64,000 nt of DNA, from contig NZ_CP114905.1 of assembly GCF_027497195.1 (NCBI RefSeq), positions 1,984,001-2,048,000 of the forward strand, written 5' to 3'. This document shows, piece after piece, positions 52,520 to 61,756 of the stretch (position 1 is its first letter; each line of letters starts with the position of its first letter). The position numbers were made by a program, and so were the translations under genes. The notes beneath the pieces were generated by a model. That model saw only the letters and a list, made by a program, of their open reading frames with translations, did no database searches and was not told the DNA's origin. The DNA comes from Streptomyces sp. WMMC500 (lineage in GTDB: Bacteria; Actinomycetota; Actinomycetes; Streptomycetales; Streptomycetaceae).

Positions 52520-53692
52520 TCAGGGGAGGGTGATTGCCGTGTGGGCCGGGCGGGGGTGGGGGGCGGGGAGGGTGGTGAGGGTGCGGAGTCGGGCGTTGCG
52601 GGCGTCCAGGGCCTCCGGGGTGGCCGGGAAGAGGGTCGCGCCGCCTTCGCCGACCAGGTTCTGGTTCTGGGTGACGAAGTCGCGGGTGCCGTGTTCGTAC
52701 GCGGCGAAGCCGCCGGTGTGGTCCCGGCCGGCCAGCGAGGCGGCGAGCATGTACGCGCCGACGAGCGCGAGACTGGTGCCCTGGCCGGTGAGGAACGAGG
52801 GGGCGTACGCGGCGTCGCCGAGCAGGGCCGCTCTGCCGCTCGACCAGCGGGGCATGCGGATCTGGGCGACCGCGTCGAAGAACACGTCGTCCGCCTTCTC
52901 CATCGCGGTCAGCATCCCCGGGACCTCCCAGCCCGCGTCGGCGAAGACCTCGGCGACCAGGTGCCGCTGGGCCCGCGGGTCCGGGAAGGCGGCGAACGGC
53001 GGTGTGGGACGGGCGAAGTTCAGGAAGGCGTGTACCTCGTCGCCGGGGCCGGTGGCGTAGAGCGCCGCGGCTCTGCCGGGGGTGTTCCACATCACCGTCT
53101 CGTGGGCGAGCCCGAAGGTGTTGGGCACGGTGAAGACGGCGAAGCAGTAGCCGAGGTAGCGGTGGAACTGCTCCTCGGGGCCGAAGAGCAGCTCCCGGGT
53201 GCGCGAGTGCATCCCGTCCGCGCCGAACACCATGTCGTACGTGCGCCTGTCGCCCCCGCGGAAGGCGACGTCGACACCGCCGCCGCTCTGCTCCAGGGTG
53301 TCGACCGAGTCGTCGAAGACGAACTCCACGTCGTCGCGGACCGCCGCGTACAGGGCGTCGGTCAGGTCACCGCGCCGTACCTCCAGGTCGTGACCCGCGA
53401 CGCCGCCGGTGACCGCGTGCGGGTGGACCGCGGCCACCTCGCTGCCGTCGCCGGCGAGGAACGTCAGCCGGCGCAGGTCGATGTGGGCGTCCCGCAGGCG
53501 CGGGAGTACGCCCATCCTGCGGACGACCTCCAGGGCGGTGCCGCGGATGTCGATGGGGTAGCCGCCGGCGCGCAGGGTGCCCGCCTTCTCCACCACCGTG
53601 ACCGCGTGTCCGCGGCGGTTCAGCCAGTACGCGAGGACGGGGCCCGCGATGCTGGCCCCGGAGATCAGGACGCGGGTGGGGGTCGGGCTCAT
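52520..53692 (-). CDS. FAD-dependent monooxygenase, PHBH/TetX-like
   Basis: This 390-residue flavoprotein hydroxylase has a dinucleotide-binding GxGxxG-like start RVLISGASIAGPVLAYWLNRRGHAVTVVEKA, the DG motif in MVFGADGMHSRTR, and the FAD-ribityl GD motif in GRAALLGDAAYAPSFLTGQGTSLALVGAYMLA. The family hydroxylates aromatics or inactivates antibiotics such as rifamycin or tetracycline; the substrate is unknown. It is translationally coupled to the MFS gene upstream (ATGA overlap), suggesting a modify-and-export pair. Confidence 0.9.
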   Translation of the reverse strand: MSPTPTRVLISGASIAGPVLAYWLNRRGHAVTVVEKAGTLRAGGYPIDIRGTALEVVRRMGVLPRLRDAHIDLRRLTFLAGDGSEVAAVHPHAVTGGVAGHDLEVRRGDLTDALYAAVRDDVEFVFDDSVDTLEQSGGGVDVAFRGGDRRTYDMVFGADGMHSRTRELLFGPEEQFHRYLGYCFAVFTVPNTFGLAHETVMWNTPGRAAALYATGPGDEVHAFLNFARPTPPFAAFPDPRAQRHLVAEVFADAGWEVPGMLTAMEKADDVFFDAVAQIRMPRWSSGRAALLGDAAYAPSFLTGQGTSLALVGAYMLAASLAGRDHTGGFAAYEHGTRDFVTQNQNLVGEGGATLFPATPEALDARNARLRTLTTLPAPHPRPAHTAITLP

Positions 53693-55086
53693 TCCTTGGC
53701 TCCTTTGCTCATGGTGCGCGTGACCAGCAGGGACAGCGCGGTGACGGCGCCGGCTATGACGAAGCCGGTGACGAAGGAGGACTCGGCCGGGATCTGCCCG
53801 CCCTCGGGGGTCCCGGCGGTGAGGAGGGCGCCGCCGAGCTGGGCGCCCACGGCGAAGCCGACCACGCGCGTGACCAGGATCAGGCTGCTGGCTATGCCGG
53901 TGTCGCGCTGCTCGACGGACGTGGCGGTGCTGGTCATCATCGCCGTGACGCACAGGCCGTTGGCGAGCGCGATCAGCGCCTTGCCGACGACGACGTGCCA
54001 GAGCTCGCCGTGCACGGCGGCCAGGGCGAACAGCGAGACGGCCATCATGACGGCCCCGGCGGTGACCACCGCGCGCGAGCCGAACCGCCGCGTCCCGAGC
54101 CCGCCGAGCGGCCCGGCCAGCGACGCGGCCACGGCGCCCGGCAGCAGGAGGAAGCCGATCGCGGTGGCGCCGGCCCCGAACCCGTACGCCTCCTCCGGCA
54201 GGGCGAGCAACTGCGGTACGAGGAAGACGGGCACCGAGGTGCCGACGCAGATCACGAACGTCAGCGCGCACGCCTTCCAGATCTCCGGGCGCGCCAGCAT
54301 CCGCAGGTCGATCATCGGCGCGGACGCGCGGCGCTCGACGGCGGTCCAGCCGATCGTGAAGGCGGCGAGTGCCACGAGGAGGGCGGTGAGCAACAGTGGC
54401 CGCGAACGGAGTTCGGGGGCCTTGGCGAGGATGGCCATGAGCGTGCCCAGCGCGCCGCTCAGCAGCAGCAGGCCCGGCCAGTCGATCCCGCCCCCGTCGG
54501 AGCGGCCGGGCTCGTCGGACGGCATCAGCCTGTGCACCAGCAGGGTCGACCCGATGACCGCGAAGGTCGGCAGCGCGAACATCCAGTGTCGGGACAGCTC
54601 TTCGGCCACCGGCCCGGCCGCCAGCGTGCCCGCCATCCCGCCCCCGACGAACAGTCCGCTGACGGTCCCGATGGCCACCTTCGACTCGCCGGCGGGCAGG
54701 TGGGCGCGTACGACGATGAACGACAGCGGCAGCGCGCCGACCATCGCGCCCTGGAGCACCTGGCCGAGCAGCAGCACCGGCAGGTTCGGCGCCACGGCGG
54801 AGACCAGGCCGCCCACCGAGACCACCGCCATCAGCCGGATCAGGACCCGCTTCCCGCCGTAGCGGTCGCCGAACTTGCCGGCGATCGGGGTGGTGAGCGC
54901 GCCGGTGATGAGGAGGGCGACGCTAAGCAGCGCGCCTTCCGCCGGGCTCAGGTGCAGCTCGCGTTGGAGGAGCGGGAGCGTCGGCGCCACCACCGACTCC
55001 AGGGCGCCGGTGGCGACGGCCAGCATGCCGAGGGCCCCGACGGCGGCCTTTCCGACGGGGACAGGAGGAGCCAGGGTTGAGGTCAT
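53689..55086 (-). CDS. MFS transporter, 14-TMS drug-exporter type
   Basis: This 465-residue membrane protein has 14 predicted segments, with loop motif GKFGDRYGGKRVLI near residue 75 and motif C-like GTVSGLFVGGGMAGTLAAGP. It resembles DHA2 multidrug exporters. GGAAAGGA precedes the ATG at 55086. The stop overlaps the monooxygenase start. A 31-base gap separates it from the DUF1275 gene upstream, so it may share that operon's transcript. Confidence 0.9.
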   Translation of the reverse strand: MTSTLAPPVPVGKAAVGALGMLAVATGALESVVAPTLPLLQRELHLSPAEGALLSVALLITGALTTPIAGKFGDRYGGKRVLIRLMAVVSVGGLVSAVAPNLPVLLLGQVLQGAMVGALPLSFIVVRAHLPAGESKVAIGTVSGLFVGGGMAGTLAAGPVAEELSRHWMFALPTFAVIGSTLLVHRLMPSDEPGRSDGGGIDWPGLLLLSGALGTLMAILAKAPELRSRPLLLTALLVALAAFTIGWTAVERRASAPMIDLRMLARPEIWKACALTFVICVGTSVPVFLVPQLLALPEEAYGFGAGATAIGFLLLPGAVAASLAGPLGGLGTRRFGSRAVVTAGAVMMAVSLFALAAVHGELWHVVVGKALIALANGLCVTAMMTSTATSVEQRDTGIASSLILVTRVVGFAVGAQLGGALLTAGTPEGGQIPAESSFVTGFVIAGAVTALSLLVTRTMSKGAKE

Positions 55087-55117
55087 GAGGGTCCTTTCCG
55101 AGCCGAGGGTTCGGGGG

Positions 55118-55855
55118 TTACGGAGCCGGTGAGGCCGCGGCCGTACGGGGTCGCGCCGCCGCCCCGCGCGGGGGCGTCCCGGCGGAGCGCGCGGCGGCGT
55201 GGCCGAGGCCGGCCACCGCCAGCGCGAGGCACGCCGCCGCCGCCACGGCGAGAGACGGGTGCACCCGGCACAGCGCCGCGCCCGCGACCGCGCCGGCGGC
55301 CAGGAGCGCGACGGCCGCGCTCCGCCGCCGCGCCCCCTGCCCGCGGGCCGCGCCCAGCCGGGAGTCCGCCGCGAGGCCGGTCAGCGTGGAGGTGACGACC
55401 ACGGTGGTGACGTCCTTGACCGCCAGGTGCCGGGCGGTGGCCGCCTGCGCCCCCATGGCCAGCGCGAGCCCCGACGCGGTCAGCGCCCGGGCGCCGGACG
55501 TGCCCGCCCCGCCCGCGGTCAGGCCGAACGCCGCGGCGGCCAGGGCCAGTCCGACACCCGCCAGCAGCACCGTGCACCGGCGGCTCCAGCCCGCGGCGGC
55601 GGTACGCAGCAGCCGGCCGGCGACGGCGGCGCCGGCGAGGAAGAAGGCGAGCGCCAGGGCGGGACCGAGGACCGGCAGGCCCGCTCCGCCCGTGGCCGCC
55701 ATCCCGAGGATGGCGACGTTGCCGGTCATGTTGCCCGCGAACACCTGGTCCAGGTGCAGGTAGCCGACGGCGTCGACCACGCCCGTCGCGAAGGTGAGGG
55801 CGAGCATCAGCGCCGGCAGACCGGCCGGCCGGCCGCGGGCCGCGGTGCCGCTCAT
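55118..55855 (-). CDS. DUF1275 (YoaK-like) membrane protein
   Basis: This 245-residue protein has six to seven membrane segments and the family motifs LTFATGVVDAVGYLHLDQVFAGNMTGNVAILGM and MGAQAATARHLAVKDVTTVVVTSTLTGLAADS. Function unknown; sometimes proposed as a transporter. ATG 55855 overlaps the gamma-glutamyltransferase stop by four bases, making it the last gene of that operon. Confidence 0.9.
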   Translation of the reverse strand: MSGTAARGRPAGLPALMLALTFATGVVDAVGYLHLDQVFAGNMTGNVAILGMAATGGAGLPVLGPALALAFFLAGAAVAGRLLRTAAAGWSRRCTVLLAGVGLALAAAAFGLTAGGAGTSGARALTASGLALAMGAQAATARHLAVKDVTTVVVTSTLTGLAADSRLGAARGQGARRRSAAVALLAAGAVAGAALCRVHPSLAVAAAACLALAVAGLGHAAARSAGTPPRGAAARPRTAAASPAP

Positions 55856-57663
55856 CGCCCGGTCGCGTAACCCTGGGCGCCGCGCGGGTTCGCCGCCGCC
55901 TGGAGGAGGCCGCTGTCCGGGTCGCGCGTGACGACGGAGAGGCGGCCCTGGCTCCACGGCCCCGAGACCGTCACGTCGTGACCGCGGGCGCGCAGTTCGC
56001 CGGCGATCGCCTCCCCCGCCCGCTCCTCGATCACCAGCCCGGCGGGCGTCCAGGTACGGGGCCAGAACGAACTCGGCACCGCGGTGGTGTGGAACGCGGG
56101 CGCGTCGATCGCCTCCTGCGGCATGAGACCGAGGGCCAGGGTGCGTACCAGATAGAGCAGTTGCCACTGGTCCTGCTGGTCGCCCCCCGGCGTGCCCAGC
56201 GCGGCCACCGGCCGGCCGCCGCGCAGCAGCAGGGTGGGGCTCAGGGTGGTACGGGGCCGCCGCCCCGGCGCCAGGCGGGCGGGGGCCGCGGGGTCCAGCC
56301 AGGTCATCTGCAGCCGGGTGCCCAGGGCGAAGCCGAGTTCCTTCACGGCGGGCGAGGACTGGAGCCAACCGCCGGACGGGGTGGCGGAGATGATGTTCCC
56401 CCAGCGGTCCACGACGTCGATGTGGCAGGTGTCGCCGCGGGTGTCCCCGGTCTGCTGCACGGTGGGTTCGCCCACGCCGTCGGCCCGCACGGCGTGCTCC
56501 CCGGTGACCAGCGGCGGCGTGTACGGCGCGACGCCGATGTCGCCGGGCCGCAGCGCGGTGGAGGCGGCGGCGCCGATCTGCGCGGCGCGCTCGCGGGCGT
56601 ACTCGGGCGAGAGCAGCCGGGCGAGGACGGCCTCGGCGTCCGCCGGGTCGAGGTGCCCGTAGTACGCCTCGCGGTCGGCCATCGCCAGCTTCAGTGCCTC
56701 GGCGAGGGTGTGGACTCCCCCGGCGGTCGACGGGTCGATCCGGTCGTCGTCGACGTGGCCGAGCATGGCGAGGACCTGCAGCAGCACGGGGCCCTGGGAC
56801 CACAGCCCGGCCTTCGCCACGGTGACGCCGCGGAACTCGGCGGTGACCGCGGGTTCCAGCGACGGCCGGAAGTCGGCGAGGTCGGCGGCGGTGAGCACCC
56901 CGGCGTGGTCGCGGCCCGAAGAGTGCCGGTGGGGCACGGCCGCGGACCGGGCCAGCGCGTCGGCGACGAACCCGGTGCGCCAGGCGTCCCGCGCGGCGCC
57001 GATGCGCGCGGCCCTGCTCGCGCCGGCGCCCTCGTCCCGGAGTCGGCGCAGGGTGCGGGCGTAGGCGGGGTTGACGAGCGTCTCGTACGGGCCGGGGGCG
57101 CGGCCCCGCGGCATCCACTGCGCGTACGAGGTCGGCCAGTGCGTACGGAAGAGGTCCTCGACCGTCGCCAGGACGCGGGCCAACTGGGGGACGACCGGGA
57201 CTCCGCGCTCCGCGTAGTCGACGGCGTACGCCAGGACGTCCGCAAGCTCCCAGGTGCCGAACTCGGCGAGCAGCCACAGCCAGGAGTCGACGGCGCCCGG
57301 GACGGCCGCGGCGAGCGCGCCGGCGCCGGGCACGTGGTCGAGACCCTCGGCGCGGAAGTGCGCGATCGTGGCTCCCCGCGGGGCGTGCCCCTGGCCCGCG
57401 AGCACCCGCGGCGCGGGATCCGCCGCGGTGGCGAGTACGGCGACGAGGTCGCCGCCCGGGCCGTTGAGGTGCGGTTCGGCGACGTGCAGGACGAAGGCGC
57501 CGGCCGTGGCCGCGTCGAAGGCGTTGCCGCCGCGCTCCAGCACGGACTGGGCCGTCGCGGAGGCCAGCCAGTGCGTCGAGGCGCACATGCCGAAGGAGCC
57601 GCGCAGCGTGGGGCGCGTGGTGTGCGGGGGTGCGTCGGTCGGTGAGGGTTGCTGACCGGCCAT
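55852..57663 (-). CDS. Gamma-glutamyltransferase-family (Ntn) hydrolase
   Basis: This 603-residue protein has family blocks VLERGGNAFDAATAGAF, PHLNGPGGDL, and the autocleavage site near GDTRGDTCHIDVVDRWGNIIS, where the Thr before CH would be the new N-terminal nucleophile. PSGGWLQSSP and TLSPTLLL follow. No signal peptide is evident, unlike typical periplasmic GGTs. It may split gamma-glutamyl or acyl amide bonds of an imported compound. ATG 57663 or GTG 57672 could be the start. Confidence 0.85.
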   Translation of the reverse strand: MAGQQPSPTDAPPHTTRPTLRGSFGMCASTHWLASATAQSVLERGGNAFDAATAGAFVLHVAEPHLNGPGGDLVAVLATAADPAPRVLAGQGHAPRGATIAHFRAEGLDHVPGAGALAAAVPGAVDSWLWLLAEFGTWELADVLAYAVDYAERGVPVVPQLARVLATVEDLFRTHWPTSYAQWMPRGRAPGPYETLVNPAYARTLRRLRDEGAGASRAARIGAARDAWRTGFVADALARSAAVPHRHSSGRDHAGVLTAADLADFRPSLEPAVTAEFRGVTVAKAGLWSQGPVLLQVLAMLGHVDDDRIDPSTAGGVHTLAEALKLAMADREAYYGHLDPADAEAVLARLLSPEYARERAAQIGAAASTALRPGDIGVAPYTPPLVTGEHAVRADGVGEPTVQQTGDTRGDTCHIDVVDRWGNIISATPSGGWLQSSPAVKELGFALGTRLQMTWLDPAAPARLAPGRRPRTTLSPTLLLRGGRPVAALGTPGGDQQDQWQLLYLVRTLALGLMPQEAIDAPAFHTTAVPSSFWPRTWTPAGLVIEERAGEAIAGELRARGHDVTVSGPWSQGRLSVVTRDPDSGLLQAAANPRGAQGYATGR

Positions 57664-57713
57664 GTCTGTCACATTCCGTTCGTCTCGTACGCGGCGGGCC
57701 GACGGCGCGTGGC

Positions 57714-58826
57714 CTACGGCGCGTGGTGTGCGGCGTGGTGGGCGGCGAGCACGTCGCCGCCGAAGTCGGCCACGGGGTCCCGCCACACGGCGTGGGCGTG
57801 GTTGACGCCGCGGTGGATGTTGGTCCACTCGATGAGCAGCCGCGGCCCCTGCAGCCGGTAGTAGTGCGGTTCGCCCGCCGCGGTGGAGCCGGCCCAGGCG
57901 AGGTGGACGGCGTCGAGGGCCGCCGGGTCGTCGTAGCGGGCCAGCGGGGACACCCCGGCGGGCACGCGGTCGAGGTACGTGCCGAGCAGGGCGCGCAGCA
58001 ACTCCCGCTGCGCGGCGTCGAGTTCCGCGCCCGGTACGCCCTTGGGCGCCGGCGTAAGAGCGAGCGCCCGCTGGTCGGTGCCGGCCAGCCCGGTGACCGG
58101 GTGCCCGGCGCGGTCCGGGACGTGCCGCCCCGGGCGCCAGAGTTCGCTGCGCCGCAGCTCGCGGCCGTCGACCCGGGTGCTGTTGCCCGCCACCACGTCG
58201 TGCGGGGCGCGCCGCAGCAGGACGGCGCGGGCGGCGGCGCCGGGGCGCAGGGAACGTACCAGCTCACGGGCCAGGTCCTCGGCCGTCCCCAGCGGGCGCA
58301 GTACCGCGCCGCCCATAAGCGGCGACACGGCGGGGTCGGCGCCCAGGAAGCACGGCGTGGCCGCGGCGACGCGCCCGTCCACGACGAGGTTGTTGAGCGA
58401 GACGTGGTGGCCGCCGAACCGCCAGCCCCACGGCTGCGCCCCGCCGGGCTCGCCGAAGACCCGCAGGTAGTACATGGCGGGGTCGCGGGTGCGCTCCCGG
58501 CCCCAGTCGGTCGCGAAGCCCTCCACGCGGTCGAGCACGTTCTCCAGACCCAGCACGGTGGCGACGGTGGTGTACCCGGCCTCCGACAGTCCGCTGGCGA
58601 CCAGCCGCATCACCAGCCGGTGCTGGGCGGGGCGCTGCTGGTGGAACGTCAGGCCGCCGTGGTCGGTGGGGGTGTAGAACCAGCGGGTCCGGTCGGCGTC
58701 GGCGCCGCCGCCGGCCGCAGGCGGCGGGCCGACCGCGGCCCGGCGCTGGTCCGCGTCGAGGGAGTCGAGCCACGCCAGGGCCGCCTCGGCCATCCGGGCC
58801 GCGACCTCGCGGCTGCCGTCAGCCAC
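57714..58826 (-). CDS. DUF3500-domain protein
   Basis: This 370-residue protein shows the DUF3500 pattern: RWFYTPTDHGGLTFHQQRPAQHRLVMRLVASGLSEAGY, WGWRFGGHHVSLNNLVVDG, TPCFLGADPA and the C-terminal HYYRLQGPRLLIEWTN...NHAHAVWRDPVADFGGDVLAAH. Its many conserved His suggest metal binding. Function unknown. The GTG start overlaps the hydrolase stop by eight bases. Confidence 0.87.
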   Translation of the reverse strand: MADGSREVAARMAEAALAWLDSLDADQRRAAVGPPPAAGGGADADRTRWFYTPTDHGGLTFHQQRPAQHRLVMRLVASGLSEAGYTTVATVLGLENVLDRVEGFATDWGRERTRDPAMYYLRVFGEPGGAQPWGWRFGGHHVSLNNLVVDGRVAAATPCFLGADPAVSPLMGGAVLRPLGTAEDLARELVRSLRPGAAARAVLLRRAPHDVVAGNSTRVDGRELRRSELWRPGRHVPDRAGHPVTGLAGTDQRALALTPAPKGVPGAELDAAQRELLRALLGTYLDRVPAGVSPLARYDDPAALDAVHLAWAGSTAAGEPHYYRLQGPRLLIEWTNIHRGVNHAHAVWRDPVADFGGDVLAAHHAAHHAP

Positions 58827-59643
58827 GGCCGCCGCCGGCCACGCCGAGGAAGTCGCGTACCCGAAGGGCGATCGTGTCCGCGAACTCCACCGCGATGCCG
58901 TGCCGCCCGTCCTCGATCGGGTACAGCTCGGCGTGCGGCATCCGCTGCGCCATCAGCTCGGCGCCGGCGTACGGCGCCAGCCGGTCCGCCGTGCCGTGCA
59001 CGATCAGCGTGGGCGCGGTGATCTCGCCGAGCCGGTCGCGGACTTCGTGCTGACGGGCCACGTCGTGGCGGCGGGCGCGCTGGCCGGGCGTACGGACGGT
59101 GAGCGTCCGGCCCGCCGCGGCCGGCAGCCCGGCCCGGCCCGCGGGGGTGAAGAAGAAGCCGGCGGCGGCGTGCTGCCGGTCGTCGGGCGACATCCGCAGC
59201 AGCTCGTCGATCGCCTCGCCGCCCATCGCGAAGCTCGGCGTGGTGGCCACCAGGACGAGGGACGCGACGCGGCCGGGGTGCCGGAGCGCGGCGTGCTGCG
59301 CGACCGCGCCGCCGAAGGAGGTGCCCAGCAGGTGCGCCCGCGGCAGCTCCAGCGCGTCGAGCAGGGCGGCGAGGTCGTCGGCGAGGTCTTCGAGCGCGTA
59401 CGGGACCGGCGGGTTCACGGTGATCCCCGAGTCCCGCTGGTCGTACGAGATCGCCCGGATCCCCGCGCCGAGCCGGCCGCGGAGCGCGGCGAACTGCGTG
59501 CGGTCGCTCTCGCCGCCGTGCACGAGGACGAGGGGTACGCCGCTGCCGCCGTCGAGGACCCCGACGTCGAGTCCGCCCGCTCGCACGGTCGCACTGGCCG
59601 GTTCCGCGGGTTCCCGTTCCTGCTCTGCCTGGTGCCCTGCCAC
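58819..59643 (-). CDS. Alpha/beta hydrolase
   Basis: This 274-residue protein has VPLVLVHGGESDRTQF as oxyanion region, nucleophile elbow LGTSFGGAVAQ, and acid/base in LIVHGTADRLAPYAG and EDGRHGIAVEF. GTG 59643 is chosen because AGGGAGG lies six bases upstream, and the longer frame runs through the promoter. It is the first gene of an operon with DUF3500, gamma-glutamyltransferase and DUF1275 genes. Confidence 0.87.
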   Translation of the reverse strand: MAGHQAEQEREPAEPASATVRAGGLDVGVLDGGSGVPLVLVHGGESDRTQFAALRGRLGAGIRAISYDQRDSGITVNPPVPYALEDLADDLAALLDALELPRAHLLGTSFGGAVAQHAALRHPGRVASLVLVATTPSFAMGGEAIDELLRMSPDDRQHAAAGFFFTPAGRAGLPAAAGRTLTVRTPGQRARRHDVARQHEVRDRLGEITAPTLIVHGTADRLAPYAGAELMAQRMPHAELYPIEDGRHGIAVEFADTIALRVRDFLGVAGGGRG

Positions 59644-59666
59644 GCTGACCTCCCTGTCGATGCATT

Positions 59667-59683
59667 CGTAAGATATACCTACG
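59667..59683. promoter_or_regulatory. Candidate TetR operator upstream of the hydrolase operon
   Basis: CGTAAGATATACCTACG matches its own reverse complement at 13 of 17 positions, with CGTA/TACG outer arms. It lies 24 bases before the hydrolase start and overlaps an AT-rich promoter stretch. The TetR gene 150 bases away is the likely regulator. Confidence 0.5.
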
Positions 59684-59829
59684 ATTTGAGATACGTCTAT
59701 CACTTAGAGCGGAGGATTTCCGCCCGACGCAGGGGAGTGTGCGGGCACGGCTGTGCGCCGGGCGTCATACCCGGGGGGTGAGTGGGAGGTGCTACCGCGG
59801 TAGGGGGAGGAGGAGGGGGCGGCGGCCGG

Positions 59830-60447
59830 TCAGCCGGCCCGCGCCCACCCGCGCAGCGCGCCGCGGTACGCCTCGGTCAGCCGCGTGATGACCTCGCGGC
59901 GGGAGAGCCCCGTCTCCCGCAGCAGGTCCTGGACCTCCCGCGGGTCGAAGATCACGTTGCTGAGGAAGAGGGCGTACTCGAGCATGTCGTCCGGGACGCC
60001 GATGTCGTCCATCAGCCCGCGCACGGGGCCGCTCCAGGCGTCGCGGGTGGCGACGATGATCTCGTTCCCGGCGTGCAGCCGCTCCAGGAAACCCCGCCGG
60101 GAGCGGAGCTGCACCAGCGCCGGGCCGTGCTCGGCGAGCAGGTCCACCCACTTGTCCACGACGGCGTCGAACAGCGGCCGGCCCTGCGCGGCCGACGTCG
60201 CGCTGAAGTCGCGCAGTTCCTCGATGACGCTGAGCACGTAGGCCGCGAGCACGTCGTCCATCGAGGAGTAGTAGCGGTACGCGGTGGCCGGGCCGATCTC
60301 CGCGCGCGACGCGACCGCCTGCATCGTGAGCCGGTCGGGCGCCTCCCGGGCGAGCTCGCCGACGGCCTCCAGGAGGCGCCTGCGGTTGCGGCGGGTGTCG
60401 CTGCGCAGTTTGCGCCCCCCGTCCGGGGCGGCCTGCTGGTCGGCCAC
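59830..60447 (-). CDS. TetR-family transcriptional repressor
   Basis: This 205-residue protein has an N-terminal HTH (residues about 15-60: RRNRRRLLEAVGELAREAPDRLTMQAVASRAEIGPATAYRYYSSMDDVLAAY) and a helical ligand domain. GTG 60447 is preferred because GGAGGAG lies five bases upstream. It stands upstream of the hydrolase operon on the same strand, separated by about 190 bases that contain the palindromic candidate operator. Confidence 0.88.
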   Translation of the reverse strand: MADQQAAPDGGRKLRSDTRRNRRRLLEAVGELAREAPDRLTMQAVASRAEIGPATAYRYYSSMDDVLAAYVLSVIEELRDFSATSAAQGRPLFDAVVDKWVDLLAEHGPALVQLRSRRGFLERLHAGNEIIVATRDAWSGPVRGLMDDIGVPDDMLEYALFLSNVIFDPREVQDLLRETGLSRREVITRLTEAYRGALRGWARAG

Positions 60448-60571
60448 AGGGCTCCTCCGCCTCATCGACGTGCAGGCAAAGGGTAGCGCCCCGGGGTACG
60501 GGCCGGCCGGGCGCCCGCACGCGGCGGGCGCACCCCCGCCGGCACCCGCACCGGCCCCCGGACCGGCACCG

Positions 60572-61756
60572 TCACGGGCCCGCGGCGCCGAAGTAGCGCA
60601 CGATGCGTTCCAGCCCGGTCCACAGGTCGTCCTCGGCGGTCGCGAACGAGATCCGGATGTGCCCCTCGCCCGACGGCCCGTACTCGGCGCCCGCCCGCAC
60701 CAGCACCCCCTGCCCGGCCAGCTCGCGGACGACGTCCTCGGAGGGCACGCCGGTGTCGTAGCGGAGGAACCCGTAGAACGCGCCCTCCGGCGGCACCAGG
60801 TGCAGGCCGGGCACGCCGGACAGACGCGCGACCGCCAGCTCGCGCCGCCGCCGGTACCCGTCGGCCATGGCCGCCACGACGTCGTCCGGCAGCTCCAAAG
60901 CGGCCAGGGCCGCGTGCTGGACGGCGGTGTTGAGCGAGCCGTTCAGGCTCCGGTGCACGTGGGCCGCCGCGTCCACCACCGCGCGCGGCCCGGTCACGTA
61001 CCCCACCCGCCAGCCGGTCATCGCGTACGTCTTGGAGAAGGTCTGCACGTACACGGTCCGGTCCCGCAGCGAGTCGATCTCCAGCGCCGACGTCGGCTCG
61101 TGCCCCGGGTAGGTCAGCCGGTGGTACGCCTCGTCGCTGACGACGAGGGTGTCGGAGCCGTCCAGCAGCTCGCCGAGGGCCGCCAGTTCCTGCCTTCGGT
61201 GGACGATGCCCGTGGGGTTCGCCGGGTTCGAGAAGATCAGCATGGCCGCGCCCGGGAGCGCGGCGGCCAGCGCGTCGAGGTCCCAGTGCAGGTCGGGGGC
61301 GAGCGGGACGTGGTCCACGGTGCCCCCTGCGAGGACGACCAGGTCGGCGTAGAGCGAGTAGGCGGGCTCCGGGATCACCACGCGGTCGCCGGGGTCGATG
61401 GTCGCCAGCACCACCGCCGCCAGCGCGGCGGTCGCGCCGTGGGTGACCGCGATGTCGTCCGCGGTCCAGGCCCGGCCGGGGTGGGCCGGCAGGCGGGCCG
61501 CGAGCGCGGCGCGCAGCTCCCGGATGCCGCGCTGGTCGGCGTAGTGGGTGTGCCCGCCGCGCAGGGCGGTCACGGCGGCGGCGATCACCGGCGGCGGGGT
61601 CGGGTGGTCCGGCTCGCCCATGGCCAGCGAGACGGTCCCGGGCGGGGCCGGGGCGAGGGCCGGGCGCCGCGAGAGGCGGCGCAGTTCCGCGATCCGGAAG
61701 GCGGGCGCCACGTCGGGCGGCACGGCGGGTGGCACGGCGGGCGGCACGGCGGTCAC
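60572..61756 (-). CDS. Class I/II pyridoxal-phosphate aminotransferase
   Basis: This 394-residue fold-type I enzyme has MGEPDHPTPPPVIAAAV, GATAALAAVVLATIDPGDRVVIPEPAY, FSNPANPTGIVHRRQ, PLP lysine in VQTFSKTYAMTGWRVGY and the substrate Arg in GHIRISFATAEDDL. It is aspartate-aminotransferase-like. The start overlaps the RraA-like gene stop by four bases, so they form an operon. Confidence 0.9.
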   Translation of the reverse strand: MTAVPPAVPPAVPPDVAPAFRIAELRRLSRRPALAPAPPGTVSLAMGEPDHPTPPPVIAAAVTALRGGHTHYADQRGIRELRAALAARLPAHPGRAWTADDIAVTHGATAALAAVVLATIDPGDRVVIPEPAYSLYADLVVLAGGTVDHVPLAPDLHWDLDALAAALPGAAMLIFSNPANPTGIVHRRQELAALGELLDGSDTLVVSDEAYHRLTYPGHEPTSALEIDSLRDRTVYVQTFSKTYAMTGWRVGYVTGPRAVVDAAAHVHRSLNGSLNTAVQHAALAALELPDDVVAAMADGYRRRRELAVARLSGVPGLHLVPPEGAFYGFLRYDTGVPSEDVVRELAGQGVLVRAGAEYGPSGEGHIRISFATAEDDLWTGLERIVRYFGAAGP

